Shown piece by piece: positions 12,271-25,340 of a DNA stretch of 64,000 bases. Location: NCBI GenBank assembly GCA_022829145.1, contig CM040745.1, forward strand, positions 24,582,906 through 24,646,905, written 5' to 3'. The translations under genes and the position numbers were made by a program. The notes beneath the pieces were generated by a model, which worked only from the letters and a program-made list of their open reading frames with translations, was not told the origin of the DNA and made no database searches. The DNA is from Albula goreensis (Eukaryota > Chordata > Actinopteri > Albuliformes > Albulidae). Numbering within the stretch: position 1 is the stretch's first letter; each line of letters starts with the position of its first letter.

Positions 12271-14489
12271 CATGTCTCCTCCCATGTGTATTTAGGATGT
12301 AAATAATATTTTATGGGCTTTTAATGTAGCCTACCAATAGTCATTGTATGTTCTGTCAAGTAATGGTCAATAGTTTGGATGAAATTGTTTCAAATGTGTC
12401 AGCATTACAAAAACATAATGAAACCCATCAACATCAATGGCCCTTACACCTATATGCAGTTTTTATTCAGTTTAAATATTTTTATTCAGTTCAAATGTTT
12501 TAAGGTTTATGCTGTAACCTGAGTAACATTAAAGTCCCACTGTGCAGGGGAGTGATAATGATACACATTGTGGGAATATTGTATTTACGGGCTTTAAAAT
12601 GCTCAGAATATCAGATGCTCCCTTGTGATTTTGGGATTCTGTCTGAGGGAGAATGCGGGAGGATGGTGGAGAACGTGGTTTCACTGCGGGGAGGATGATG
12701 TCACAGCCATCTCATCAGCTGAGAAATGAAGAACCTCCCACACGTTGTGCCATACTCCATCCCTGCCTTGTCACACTGCAGCCCAAACCTGTCATTACCA
12801 TACCTGCATCAAATGCTGGATCCACCTCAAACCCTCACATATGCATTGTATTAAAGGCAGGTTACTGCTGCTGCATGGCTCTTGTTGATTAAAAATGAAA
12901 AAGTGGGTGTTATCAACTATTCTTAAAAAGCTGTACTTTGCTGACTGTTACATTCTAAGGGAGGCTTCAGTGACACTTTTTGAATTGAATTCTTTCTGGA
13001 TTCTTTCAGTGTGGCTAGAGTTCCAGGGTTAAGTAAGAGCAGTAAGCTATCGCTATCAGACAGTAATTAGTAATTCCAGAAACCATCAGCACCATACAGC
13101 CTCAGAGATATGGAGTTGTTTTGGAACTTATAAATATTTGTAACTATGAAAGTAAAGTCACAATTCACAGATTTTGAATTATTTTATAATAAGTGTTAAA
13201 ATAAGTGTTTGTAATTGGTGTTTAATGAATTTATTTACATTTTAAAATAGCTGAAAAAAATAATAATATCAGAATCACCTGTCAACTGACCCACAATTGA
13301 AAAACAAACATTGTTCTAACATCAGGGAGGAAATTTTATTGCACAATAAGGCATCTGTCTGCCAGTCAACAAGAATATCAAGATTTAAATCAGTCCCTAC
13401 CAAATTCTGTCCCTCTCTCCTTCCCCCTGTTTTCTACCTTTTCTTCTTTCCTATCCTCTGTTCTTTTCCTCCCAGGTTAAATTTTGGTTACATGTAACTC
13501 TGACATCTTACTGCCGAGGACCACGTTCAGATATTTTCATTTTGAACAATTAATTTTATTTTAATTTAGATAACCTTATAATTTAAATAAATGTAAATTA
13601 AATATATTATGGTTAATTAACAAATGCTTAACTTACAAATGTAGTTGTAGTTTATGACTGAAAAAGCTTTCAGTTCAATTTACAATATTAAACACTTACA
13701 GTATTACTTAAGCTTATAAAAGGACCTATCTGATTTACTGTAAGAAATCAAATGCTTTCGACTGTTTAAACACGGACATCCATAAATCACAGGGCTACTA
13801 GATGGATGAACTATATCTCTCTAAGGTTCTGCTACTGCGTCACTCCTGTGTGGTGCTGTGTGGAGCCTTCTACTACTCTGTTAATGCTTGGCCATGAGAT
13901 CTGCTGTGATCACCCAGGTTAACTAGTCCCAAAGCAGTGAGCTCTTGTTGCTTGGGAGCATATGTCTCTTTGTAGTTTGCTGTGCTTCCTTGCCTGATTG
14001 CTGGCTATGCTTCAGACTCCCTCTGGATCACCCTGATCTAGTACTGCTGAGTCTTTCAGAATCAACTGAACATAGATATGACACCTTGGAAGAATTCACA
14101 CTCTAAAATATAACTTAACTATATACTTATAATTTTGGATTTGAGGTCGAAATTTAGACATAACACATCTTAAATGAAATTGTAACAAGCAAGAGGCAGA
14201 ACTACCTAGTTCTGATATGTTCTCCTTTACAGAGCTGATGATTGTACTGTTTTGCCTGGACATTGATGATATTAATGTATTTTTCTGTGATTTTTGCCTC
14301 TGCTCTATCTTTTGTGTGTTCATTTAAAAATATGACTCAGATGTTATTTTACTATCCATTTAACATGCATTGTTTGAGATCTTTATTGTTTTTTACTACT
14401 GCTAAAATGTGTAACTATGCTTTTACCACCTGTAGAATACACTTAGTTTGTGGTAACACTATGTTCAAAATTCAGTGAGCATTATTCTG
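12271..14489. other. Intergenic stretch, no gene seen
   Basis: No exon is recognised. The part at about 13790-14090 has the richer base mix of an old interspersed repeat but could not be assigned to a family. The open frames at 12653-12892 and 13297-13497 lack splice sites and family resemblance. Confidence 0.4.
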
Positions 14490-14935
14490 ACACATACCAG
14501 AGCCAAGGAGGACATCACCCATGTGCTTTCCAAACTGTTCTGGTCCTGATCTATAGGGATTTTACTGGTCAGACCTTCCATATTTAATGGACCTGATGTT
14601 GAGGTAAAAATCAGTTTGCTAACTGTCAGCTGAGTCTAGCCTTGAGCTATACAGGGTGAAATGTAGCTCCTGGGAAAACAGAGCTTTCTCTATTGCTGTT
14701 CCATGTTTTTGGACCCCCCTTCTAAGGGACTTGAAAAATCAGCATTGAAAGCATGCTTATTTCATGTAACCTTTAAAAGTTCGCCCTCCTTCTCCTACAT
14801 GCTGCTCAGTGGTCTCAGTTTGCTCGTGTGCACTGACCCTGTTCTTTTGCTGCAAAAATATCACAAAAGTATATGAGACATTTTTCATATATGTACCTAT
14901 GGCTTATTAATAAACAACAACAACATCAACAACAA
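14490..14935 (+). mobile_element. LINE 3' fragment (L2/Rex1-like), degenerate
   Basis: On the plus strand two pieces resemble the C-terminal end of fish L2/Rex1-type reverse transcriptases. The first, around 14500, reads EDITHVLSKLFWS and corresponds to the usual ITPVL..LHWLP motif. The second, around 14680-14740, reads RAFSIAVPCFWTPLL and corresponds to the usual RAFSVAAPRLWNSLP motif. Stop codons and a frame change separate them. The fragment ends in a simple ACA-rich tail (AACAACAACATCAACAACAA) near 14913-14935, as is common at LINE 3' ends. It is an inactive 5'-truncated copy. The exact clade is uncertain. Confidence 0.6.
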
Positions 14936-15826
14936 ACTGTCAAAAAACAGCCAGTTGTGGTGATGCTGCAGAGTAATTCCATAGCTGAACAATTTTCTCA
15001 AAGTCTCCTGTGGACTTGTTCAGAAAATAATGACCTTTCCCTCCATGGAAAGCAACTTAAATTTTGAGTCTTTGATCTGGGGAAATCAAAGTAAGGAGAA
15101 CTATGGGAAGTTTGTGATGCAAATTATGAAAAAAAGAATGAGAGAGAACTGGCATCACTGTAGATAATGATATTTGCTCTCTAGAATGCAGCATAAAAGA
15201 ATTTGAGTGTTCAATGAATTATGCACAATTTCCTAAACCACATTTCTACATGAAACACAAAATTATCCTTGGAAAGAAACAGCAGTTCAGGTCAAAAAGA
15301 ATGTGTATAGAACTTATTTTATGAATTAGTAGGCACTTGATAATTTTTAAATGGAAACATTTACCACTACTTTCATATATAAGAAATTATATGCATATAT
15401 CATATGCATATATGTAATATTCAGTAAAAATGAAAAAGTATTGACATAAAGACTGTACAGTAAAAATAATTTTGCATAATAATAAAGTATATCTGAAATA
15501 CATATCAGAATACATATATGAAATACAAAATTAAAAATGTTAAGGACTATGGTTATCCAGTCCTTCATACCCAATCTAAGTAATAATGTGAGCTTAAACT
15601 CATTTACTCCTAGAGATTGTCCCTAGAAGCTAAGGCTGTTACTGTCTGCTGGCTACCAAACCTCATTCTCACTGACAGCTCTGTCCTAGTCCAACAAGAA
15701 AACAGTTCCTTCACTGTAGCTATTGACTATACCAAGAGATTATACCATTTTTTGTAGATGTTGCCATGACTGAATGTTGTACCAAAAATTGGCTGAACCA
15801 TCAAAATTCTAGATTGCTTAGAATAA
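14936..15826. other. Non-coding AT-rich stretch
   Basis: Nothing is recognised. It is strongly AT-rich, with local ATATGCATAT-type simple sequence near 15380-15410. Confidence 0.45.
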
Positions 15827-16179
15827 GGCTGACTGTATGTTGGGATCAACACACTCTGGTAAATAGGGCTGACTGTATGTTGGGATCAGCACACTCTGGT
15901 AAATAGGGCTGAATGTATGTTGGGATCAGCACACTCTAGTAAATAGGGCTGACTGTATGTTGGGATCAGCACACTCTGGTAAATAGGGCTGACTGTATGT
16001 TGGGATCAGCACACTCTGGTAAATAGGGCTGACTGTATGTTGGGATCAGCACACTCTGGTAAATAGGGCTGACTGTATGTTGGGATCAGCACACTCTGGT
16101 AAATAGGGCTGACTGTATGTTGGGATCAGCACACTCTGGTAAATAGGGCTGACTGTATGTTGGGATCAGCACACTCTGG
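15827..16179. repeat. 40-bp minisatellite, about 9 copies
   Basis: A 40-bp unit, GCTGACTGTATGTTGGGATC followed by AGCACACTCTGGTAAATAGG, is repeated head to tail eight times plus a 33-bp partial copy. Copies are almost identical. Copy 1 has CAAC for CAGC, and copy 3 has two substitutions (GAATG, CTAGT); the later copies match the consensus. The near-identity points to recent expansion or homogenisation. No open frame is maintained through the array: 40 bp is not a multiple of three. Confidence 0.97.
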
Positions 16180-16848
16180 AACTGATCTGCTCACAATGGG
16201 CCAGTGTTTAGAAGACAACTTGCTACACCAACAAGAGCTAGTCAGTTTTATCCAAGATAAACAACTCTTTTTCTTTGAAACCTAAACAAAACATGCTTTC
16301 ATGTGTTTCACATCAATATAACTAAAAAAATAATAATTAAATTTAGTTTTATTCATTCTTTATACTGCCATTCCACACAACACTGGAGAACAAAGAAAGA
16401 CGAGGAGGGTATTGACACGGCTCACAAAACCTTATTACTATTCTAGCTCTTCAGAGTAATTCCTTTTCTTCCAAACAATGGCTAGCCAACCTGTTTACAA
16501 AGATAAAAAAATATTATTAGAATTTTAAAACAGGATTATAGTTCACCTTGAGAATAAACAAATGTGTTTGGGGTAGCAGTTTTTGATATAAAAACACTCT
16601 CTGTAGATTTTGAGCTATATAAAACAATTGCTGTATTCTGGTAAAGAGACATAATTAGGTACAATATAATGGCATGGCAATCTAACTCAAATTATTTAGG
16701 CTCATCCATGTCTAGGAACCTTATATGGGACCTTAGTACCCCAACACAATATACTTTGCTGTATGTTGTAAATTATTAAGAAATTACATTAGCAAATATG
16801 GTGTGAAGTAGTTGACATGTTCATCCAATTTAGTGAAAAAAAAAAAAA
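16180..16848. other. Non-coding stretch, nothing recognised
   Basis: AT-rich sequence without exon or repeat signatures. A run of 12 A's at about 16836-16847 abuts the next element. Confidence 0.4.
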
Positions 16849-16933
16849 CAACCTGAACCAATCACAAGTTCTCTTAGACTTTTGCACCAGTAAAACAGGC
16901 TTGCATGGACTAAATGCTTTAGTAAATCAGGTC
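16849..16933. mobile_element. MITE-like element, copy 2 (partial, inverted)
   Basis: The reverse complement begins GACCTGATTTACTAAAGCAT and continues to TTGTGATTGGTTCAGGTTG. It matches the first about 85 bp of the element at 8090-8260 with scattered substitutions and small indels. The other terminus is missing. A short poly-A run precedes it on the plus strand. Confidence 0.6.
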
Positions 16934-19900
16934 CCAAAAGTTTGACTTGCAACACAAGGAATTAAGGGTTTAATTAATATTGTTCAAAGCAGAATTTTTC
17001 TTATGGCACAAGCACACTGTTCATCACTCATTCAGGACAGAGATGTACCACTCTTTTCCAAACCTGTGAGCCAGGCTCTGATGGCGTACTTTAATTATAC
17101 AAAGAAGAGACAGAAGCTGTTGTGGAGTCACAGACTGTAGTCGTGTTTGCAGAAAATGTGCAATTATGAATAAAGTATGGTCAGAACAAAACACAATATG
17201 TAGGACTGATTAAGGCTACAGTGATATGCTGACAGCTAGATGTATATAATACGTTTACAACTCCTTGGTATAGCTTCAGTAGCTGCAAATAGTATTTAAT
17301 CAGTTATAGTCTTTGGGTGAACAAACAGCCCATAGAAACTGGATTTACTTACCCCTGAAATTCACTGTTATTGTTGGAATATCATCCCTATACAATTGGC
17401 TTTAAGCATTCTTAATCTGTGCCAGATAATATTTCATTTCATTTATTTACTTTCGTAAGTGGAGAGTGGAGAGTAATATTTGCTCCTGAAGAGTTACAGA
17501 AGATAAAACCATTCCTACAATGTGAGTCAGGCTTATTCCATTATTACATACTTCAAGATATCATGGGTGAAGCTCTCATGCTTTGCCCTCCATGGATTTG
17601 ATGATATCCTGATTCAGACCAATTTTCCATTCATGCTCTGTCTTTCTTTCCTGGCCCTTCAAGTGCAACAAGATGACTTACATAATGCTGACAGCACACT
17701 GTGTGAAAGGTGTGCAATTAATATGATTTGTTTAATGGAGCCCCTGTAGAGGTGCCTTCCATCCTGATGAGCTACCGCTGAGAGGAGAGGCTTTTATGTG
17801 GGTTGTAATACCATGTGCTCCCATTTGTTCTCCTCACCGGTTTCCTTTCACACAATGTGACAAGCCTCCTATCTGTTGTTTTTATCATAATTTTATCCAT
17901 TTGTTTTATAGAATGACTAAAAGGAAACATGCCAGACTGAGCATGTTACCATCATTTGCACAGCACTAATGTCAGACTAAGGGTAGAGCCACAAGGTGCT
18001 GAGGATGCTGTTATGGGCAGAAGTTTACAATGCCCTCATGATTATTAATGATTAATATGACGACTGTGGCCATATCATATGGTAGGGAATGAACATTAAC
18101 CATTTATCAATAATCAGATCTAATTCAGTTGTTGCAGAAAGACATAATACCCATACTATTGCAAGGGTACATCCAAGCAGGGCCGAAAAAAGAAATTATG
18201 TTAATTCTGTGTTATATTTCATATATGTCCTATATGCATGTATTTTGCATTAATATATACATATAATCACATACAATTTCAGCAGTTGTGTGGGAGGAAA
18301 GCTGGATGGTTTCCATTTCTGGAAGACAATACAGCACTACCTTAATTAGATTCATTTTAATTTTAATTCTGTTGATACTTGGAGGCAGATTCTAGCCATA
18401 ACTTTGTTTACTAGTTTACTTTTGCTAATCACGATTCCGTTCTGAAATATGTGCATGCTGTAAAAATGATATGTTGGGTGAGAAATGGGATGGCAGAGAA
18501 CAATCAGGCAAGGTTCCCTCACTGACATCAGCAGTCAGTTTCCATTTTTGTTTTTATTTTATGTAAATTCAATTTTGGTAAAATGTCCAATATTAAAAAC
18601 CTACAATAGGAGGCAGTAGTTCAAAAACGTTTCTCAATGTTTAAAGGAGAAAATGTCACTGAAATCTAGAAATCAACTGCTAATGATACATTCATGTTCA
18701 TGTTTCAGTCACTACTACAGGGCTACTCCAGGACCAGGCTTAGAAACAACTGTTTTCAAAAATATTTCCAACTTAAATAGCAATATACCCATCTCTATTT
18801 TACTGATAATGAACTGACAACTCTCATACTGGTTTTATCCAAAATAAGTACAATGTAAACAGAAGAACTGAGTATGTCTTGGCTATACAGTCTCTCTGTC
18901 TCTGTCTGAAATAATTTTCGCTGTATGACCATGTACATCAGCACAGAACTGATGTAAAAGTAGACAGTAGTCATCATTAAGTCTTCACTGCTGTCAGGTG
19001 AAAATAAGTCTGGAGTTTGGATATCTGTCTTTTTCGATGAGTTATGAAGATTTGGAAATATAGATTTACTAAAGAGTGTCGCTCTGAAAAACATGTTAAA
19101 TGCAAATCATTTTGGTTTCTAGCTGGTATTTCTGTCACACATCCCTATTAAATTATTGTGTGTCAGCTCTCTTTTTTCAGTATGTGTTTAGAATGGTGAC
19201 CTTGTTAAACGTGCCCTGGCAGAGTGATTCTTCAGCTGACACAATAATCTAAATAAATTCCATTCTCTGTGAGGGCCTGTATACCTTGGGTCATGACAGA
19301 GCTTTCAAAGAAAATAAGCATGAAGATTGGCTCATCTGTGATTGAAGGGGATTTAAAATCAAATGTTTGAATGAGTCATAGGTAAGGTCATTGCTGATGG
19401 CTCCTCACGATGCAGGTCCGGGGTCATTTATTTCCTGCTGTGCAGCAAATATCCTCCTGAGTTTGATAGGGTCTAGCATCCACCTGAATTAAAAGTCACT
19501 TAGAATTCAACTGTATGCAAATAAAAAGCTCACAATGTCTTATGTAAACCCAGAATCACTCACTACTGCATGATAAATTCAAACATTTCATAAAATTTTT
19601 CCAAACTATTTTAAGGTAATTGGCATTTTGATAAAATGGGAAAGATTTTATTGAATAGCACCCAGGTAATGTGGACTTTATGTGCTTTTATTTCTCAAAA
19701 TTCCTCTCAGCAGTTGCACGCATTTTATGTTACAATTTGATCCCAAATGAATGCTGACCCCCTTTTATGTCCTAAATTTTGTGTTTTCTTATATTTCTGC
19801 TCAGTTTGTACCTGAGAATTGTCCCTCTTGTGTCACCTCCATGCTGGTTTCACCCATGGATGGAGCACTCCTGCTGAAGTGGGCCCACTGCTTTTCTCCA

Positions 19901-19969
19901 ACAGGAGCATGGCAGTATTAACGGGCAGCTAACATTGATTGGAGAGGATGTGTACACTTAACTTATGGC
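16934..19969. other. Intergenic stretch with possible regulatory islands
   Basis: No exon was recognised. Two parts (about 17740-18160 and 19150-19480) are less AT-biased and free of simple repeats, with dense TAAT and AATTA-type homeodomain-like words in the first. They look like candidate conserved non-coding elements, but conservation cannot be judged from one sequence. Confidence 0.35.
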
Positions 19970-20219
19970 AAGTAGACAACAGACCAGGTTTGTCCACTCA
20001 GTGTAAGAGCCTATATTCTTGTCCATTACAATTAATTGTAAAGGGTCTTATATGTCTGAATAGGTCATATGCATTGGGTAAAGTCATATACTTGAATACA
20101 GTGGCAAAGGTCCTATGTTTAAAGCCATTAGGAAATCTTCAATCCTTTGAATTGTCAAGCTTTCATCATAACACACATTCATCATAATCCCAGATTAAAT
20201 TTAGAATATGTGTGAACTA

Positions 20220-20222
<3 letters not shown>
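19970..20222 (+). repeat. Inverted duplication, left arm
   Basis: This arm is nearly identical to the reverse complement of 21175-21416, for example AGAGCCTATATTCTTGTCC and its mirror at the other end. It carries about 37 bp (around 20043-20080) that the right arm lacks, and it continues directly into the GT microsatellite. The two arms enclose a unique spacer of about 0.86 kb. Confidence 0.93.

Positions 20223-20315
<93 letters not shown>
20223..20315. repeat. (GT)n microsatellite at inner edge of left arm
   Basis: An uninterrupted GT run of about 46 units followed by (GAT)3. The mirror position in the right arm has only a short AC run (21175-21187), so the tract expanded on one side or contracted on the other after the duplication. 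Confidence 0.97.
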
Positions 20316-20316
<1 letters not shown>

Positions 20317-21174
20317 TGATGATGTTTCCACTCTGTAAATAAAAACCCTTAATGACAACAGTTACAATGCTTAGCAACAGAAAATACTGTAGCTGTTCTG
20401 GAATCTGAGAATGGAAACTGGCCTTGTGACATTTTCTCTATGATCATATACTTACATCAACCACAGCTCTTCATTGTAACAGTAGTTGTTAGGCTTAAAA
20501 TAGATGCAGCCCCAGAGGATGAAGGAGGATGGAGGTCTATGCTGCATGCAACAAAAGCATTTTGTTTTTTTTTTTTTTTTTTGTCTGATGTGGCCACTCT
20601 GATGTACAGAGCAGAAACATCATTTCTGCAAATGCATTTCTAAATATTCATTGCTGCATACCATATTCATTTAAGAAGTGAGATTTTTTTCTTGAATGTG
20701 ATGTAGCCAGTGCAAAAACAACAAAACATAGGTATAACTTAGAATGCTGTTTTTTTTTACAACACAAACACATGAACGAACAGGAAAGGGATCTGTTCGT
20801 AGTAGCTTTGTAGCCTGTGTGGACTTGGTGATTAACCTCTAGGTGTGAGTGTCTGTCTTAGTCGTCACCCAAACATGTCGGATGTAATATCTACAGAAAA
20901 GGATTGTTTTTGCCCCAGCTCTGTTACTGTACATTTGCTTTCTTCGTCCTCCAATTGGTTACACAATTTAAATCAATGTTTTTTTTAAAAACATATAATA
21001 GTAGCCACACAAAATGAAAGAGGGGCTATTACAACAAAGATGGTAAAAATGCAGGCCAAAATTCTTTTGTGAATGTATTACATGCAAGCTTAAAATGAAA
21101 TGGGGAGAAATTACACATATACAAGTAATACAGTCATGGGAAAAGTGTCATACAGTAAGCTAAATTACATCTGA
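20316..21174. other. Spacer between inverted repeat arms
   Basis: Unique non-coding sequence with a poly-T run of about 20 at 20563-20582. No transposase-like frame or gene is recognised, so this does not look like an autonomous transposon body. Confidence 0.5.
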
Positions 21175-21416
21175 ACACACACACACAATGGATAGTTCAC
21201 ACATATTCTAAATTTAATCTGGGATTATGATGAATGTGTGTTATGATGAAAGCTTGACAATTCAAAGGATTGAAGATTTCCTAATGGCTTTAAACATAGG
21301 ACCTTTGCCACTGTATTCAAGTATATGACTTTACCCTTTACCCTTTACAATTAATTGTAATGGACAAGAATATAGGCTCTTACACTGAGTGGACAAATCT
21401 GGTCTGCTGTCTGCTT
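21175..21416 (-). repeat. Inverted duplication, right arm
   Basis: The reverse complement of the left arm at 19970-20222. It starts with a short AC run at 21175-21187, and its outer end (CTGCTGTCTGCTT) corresponds to AAGTAGACAACAG in the left arm. Only a few substitutions and one indel distinguish the arms. Confidence 0.93.
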
Positions 21417-23199
21417 CATGTTGACCTATAGCTGTGATTAGAATGACAACTGGCTAGCCTAGCCTCTACCTTATTTATACTCTGCTCTGACTGATGACTT
21501 GAGGGAGTGTTACTTTCCTGCACGATGGACCCAGGGTAATACGCATTCTGAGGTGAAGACAAGAAAGTCAATGTAAGCACAGGAAATTCAATTCAAATTC
21601 AGAGAGTCAGAGTGCCAGTGTTATTGTTGAACAGAGCACAAACAGTGTATTCCCTCAGTGCTCCACTTTTTGAACCGTGTTTCCATACAAGCATGTGACG
21701 GTTTATGTCATTAATAGGTGCTAGAATGGGAGGCCCCTCATTCATATTATATGAATTACATTCTTTTTAGTTGTAGAATTATTTTAAGAGGTTGTATGGA
21801 GTGGTTTGGCGACTCCAGCTAAAGATCAAATGAAGCAATGATGCTAGATCTCAGACTGTCATCTGAAAATAAAAAAATGCCTTGTCTGATCCAATCACAA
21901 ATATATCCAGAATGTAGAGGCCAGCTTTAATGATGGAAGATTAGTAAGGGTAAACCCCTTATGGTGCATTCGGGGAATGCAATTAATCTAATTTAACTCA
22001 AAGGCTTTTGCTATTTAAATGAAGTCTTTAATTTAAACATTTTTTATAAAAGAAAGCTTCAGATATCACCTAAGAAGCTCAGATATGTAGTTTTTCCATT
22101 CAGGAAAGTGTGAAATGTGTTCATCATCATTCTACTAAATATGTAGCTCACATAATACTACTTTTTTTAATAGACAAGTCCTGTTTTGCAGTTATAAGTA
22201 TTCATATACATTAATGAACCAACAATAAAACCATCTTCAGCATGTTCAGCATCTTCAACTAATGTTTGCTCTCTCCATAAGGACACACTTGTACCTGTTT
22301 TTGACAGGCTTTAATTTTTTAAGAATACAAGATAGATAATGTTTATTCTTTGTTTGATAACTCTCCCCACATGTGTGTACAGACCGTATGTTTCATTTGA
22401 AAGAAGATCCTGCTGCTACTTTCATTGTTTGTATTTTAAAACAAAAATAATGGATAATGGCAATAAGAGGAGTGTAGCATAAGGTGACAATTATGCCAGT
22501 AATGGTTCAAATGATTCAATGCATACTTCATATTTCTTTTAAAAAGGTTACTTTGACATCATAAATATGTATTTCTGAGGTCCTACTGTGTTCTGATATT
22601 TAAAATTTTATGAATTGAAATTTTATTCATATTACAATTTTGTTTCACACCTCGTTTTGTTGAGTGGTCATTCAGAAGAATCTGAGGTTCTTATCTCTAA
22701 GGTTCTACTATCTGACTCAGAGTGTGTGTAATGCTGCGTGGCTCTGTAAATCTGGCTTTAGTGACTTTGTGACAAAGTGGGACTTGTTCCTTTATCATAC
22801 GCCAGAATTTTCACCTTCCAACAGGTCAATAGAGTATTTAAAGAAAATTAAACCTTTACACCTAATAGTGCAATCTTTCATGAACTGACATTTTAATTGA
22901 ACAACATCCTGTGAAATAACTGTGCAGTATGACCTGGAAAATAAGTCCACCTTAATTACTTCAGCTGGATTTGAATTTAGTTCTCTGATGTTTCTATGCA
23001 CAGAGGTGATCAAGGTGCACAAATAAAACAGACAGCAAATGAAACAAGCCCCTTCCCCCAACAAGAACACACACAAAAACATGCAAACACAAAGTGCCCT
23101 GAGGTACAAACACCTCAGGAAGGGGGTGCTTTGTCATACCCTGCTTGGTTGACTGGTTCTATCTCCGAAGCTCTACTGTAATATATTGGTTATCTCAAA
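21417..23199. other. Intergenic stretch, nothing recognised
   Basis: No exon or known repeat. The open frame at 22795-23109 (minus) shows no family resemblance and no splice support. Confidence 0.4.
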
Positions 23200-23470
23200 A
23201 ATGAACTGAGGTCATCTTGCCTCTAATGACAGATGAATTGTGGCACAAATAATAATCTCAACAAGCTGTACAATAATTGCAGTTAAAATGTCCCTTTGTA
23301 TCGCATACATTGCACAGCAGCAACATAATCTACGATGGCAGAGTCTCGAGTGGAGCACAGTGGAGTGCCCTCCATTGAGTTATTTAAATGAACATGCTCA
23401 TCATGGTGTCAAGTGAGTTCACTGCTCTCAGATTCACTGGCATTAACAGATCAAAGATCCTTCAATAACA
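23200..23470. other. Candidate conserved non-coding element
   Basis: A repeat-free island of balanced base composition with dense recognisable words, including ATTAAT-, AATAAT- and TTTAAATGAACATGC-like octamer/homeodomain sequence. It has no open frame of note. Its texture resembles developmental enhancers, but this is inference from composition only. Confidence 0.22.
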
Positions 23471-23502
23471 ATCAACCTTCACTCAATACTTCATAAATGC
23501 AT

Positions 23503-23524
23503 ACACACACACACACACACACAC
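23503..23524. repeat. Short (AC)n microsatellite
   Basis: An AC run of 11 units. Confidence 0.95.
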
Positions 23525-24959
23525 TACAAGCATGGACATTCTTACAAACACAAATGTCGCACATATACATGTATTTAAGTATTATACTTGCATTCAGAGG
23601 TGAAAGTGTCATGCCGAGAAGGTTTCATAATCATAATTGTGGTGTGTTTATATGTGAAAGACTCAATGCCCTGTCAGTCTATATCCCTTAATTACTCTTT
23701 CCTGTTTATCAGCAAGCCAATTTATGCAGCCCCTACAACATTATATTACTTAATCATGGCAAAGCAGGTGGGACTCCTGAACTCTTTCAGAAAACAAAAT
23801 CTCTCCAGGACTCATTTATAGTATCTATTGCTCCATCCTGAGAAGTCTGGCAGGTGTTTCATGCTCTGCACTCTTACAGTGGGCACTGGAATGAGTCTTG
23901 TTACTACAGGCCACCTCCAGACAATCAGATCCCACCTTAAGCTAAACCTTTACAAACTACACGCATTATTCCAAAGAATCTTGTTTTTCTTTTTTTTTAT
24001 TGCTCTTCCATGATAGAAATGTCATATCAGTGCATATTAGAATGCCAGGGAAGTTGAATCAAAAATGATATGATCTCTGTTATGTATCAGCATCCTACCT
24101 ATAGCCAGTCCAATGTCCCTGTGCATGCATACAGTATGCACAGCATTGAACATACAGTTCATATTAATTCCAACTCATGTGGTCTTATTTAGGCAGGTCA
24201 CAGTCATAAATACACTCAAGCAGCTCATGCTTACATATTAATGCATTGGTGGCAGTGAATAAACATCAACAGATACACTCAGATCCTGATATCCATCATG
24301 ATTATTACTAAACAACAATTTAAAATGTTATGTGAAAATGTTTGCATAGTTGTATAGTATACAAGCAGGATATTAACTGCAACTGAAAATTAATTGCAAT
24401 TGGAATGGAATTCTGTGCCCATGAGAATTCTTTACATACATCCACATATGCCGTGCTCTTATGCATCACTTTTTCATGTTGAGAGAAAAAAAACATTGCA
24501 TTAGATTGACTTTTCACTGTGGTGTAGTTTACAGCTACAAACATTTTCAGAAGACAACACATTTACAAAATTCTTTGAATGTATCTCTCTCTCAAGTGAA
24601 AACAGAACCTTTTGCCATTTTTACAAATCCTGTGTTGTACTCTTTTCTACCCTATTTTTAATTTGGTTATTATTTGTTGCTCTCTCACTGGCCCATAGGC
24701 TTATACTGTAAGCCTTATAGAGTCATCAGAGACACGCCACACACACACTAAGACACTCCACATTCTGAGGACATACACAAAGATCCGACTGAGATCAGAA
24801 GTCAGTGTAGCTGAGAACCTTTTTAATTAGCACTGAAACGTGTCCTGTTGCTGTTGCACGGACATAACTGTGCACAATTATTAAGGTATTTTTGAAGCCT
24901 TTATGAGAGTGACTGGCAGAAGTGAGTTTGAAATAGTGAGTGTCTGTAGGACTGGAGCA

Positions 24960-25340
24960 ATGATAATTGGTGCAGAAGCCAGGGAAATCCTGCCTCTCCT
25001 TGGTGAATAAGCCTGGCACCTTGGCTGCTGCTCTATGCTCATTACTGCTCTAGTGCATCCGGTTAATGCCAACACAAGACACTTTGATTGACGTCACATT
25101 TCAATGTGCATCTTCTACAGCTCATTAATCTAAAATTAAGGTGCATTCATGTTGTGGACGAGAGAGGAAATAGCAGCTGTATAAATGATACCCTGTCATC
25201 ATAAGCAAACAGATGGCCATTCGGGTGATAACCAGCGTATCTGAGAGAAGCAGACCCACATTGCATGGCCCATAGTGTGGCATAGCTTTGGCTAAGTATG
25301 CCCAGCCACTGTTTCTCATCAGTCCATTTTCCACAAACAG
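24960..25340. other. Candidate conserved non-coding element with CRE
   Basis: A GC-richer, repeat-free island containing a perfect palindromic CRE (TGACGTCA, 25089-25096) and AT-rich homeodomain-like words (CTCATTAATCTAAAATTAAG) close by. The frames at 24795-25334 are short and on mixed strands, and are not convincing as exons. Regulatory function is inferred. Confidence 0.25.

Noticed and set aside
15827..16179. Possible CRISPR-like array
   Set aside because: The 40-bp units are directly adjacent with no spacers, in vertebrate DNA. It is a minisatellite.
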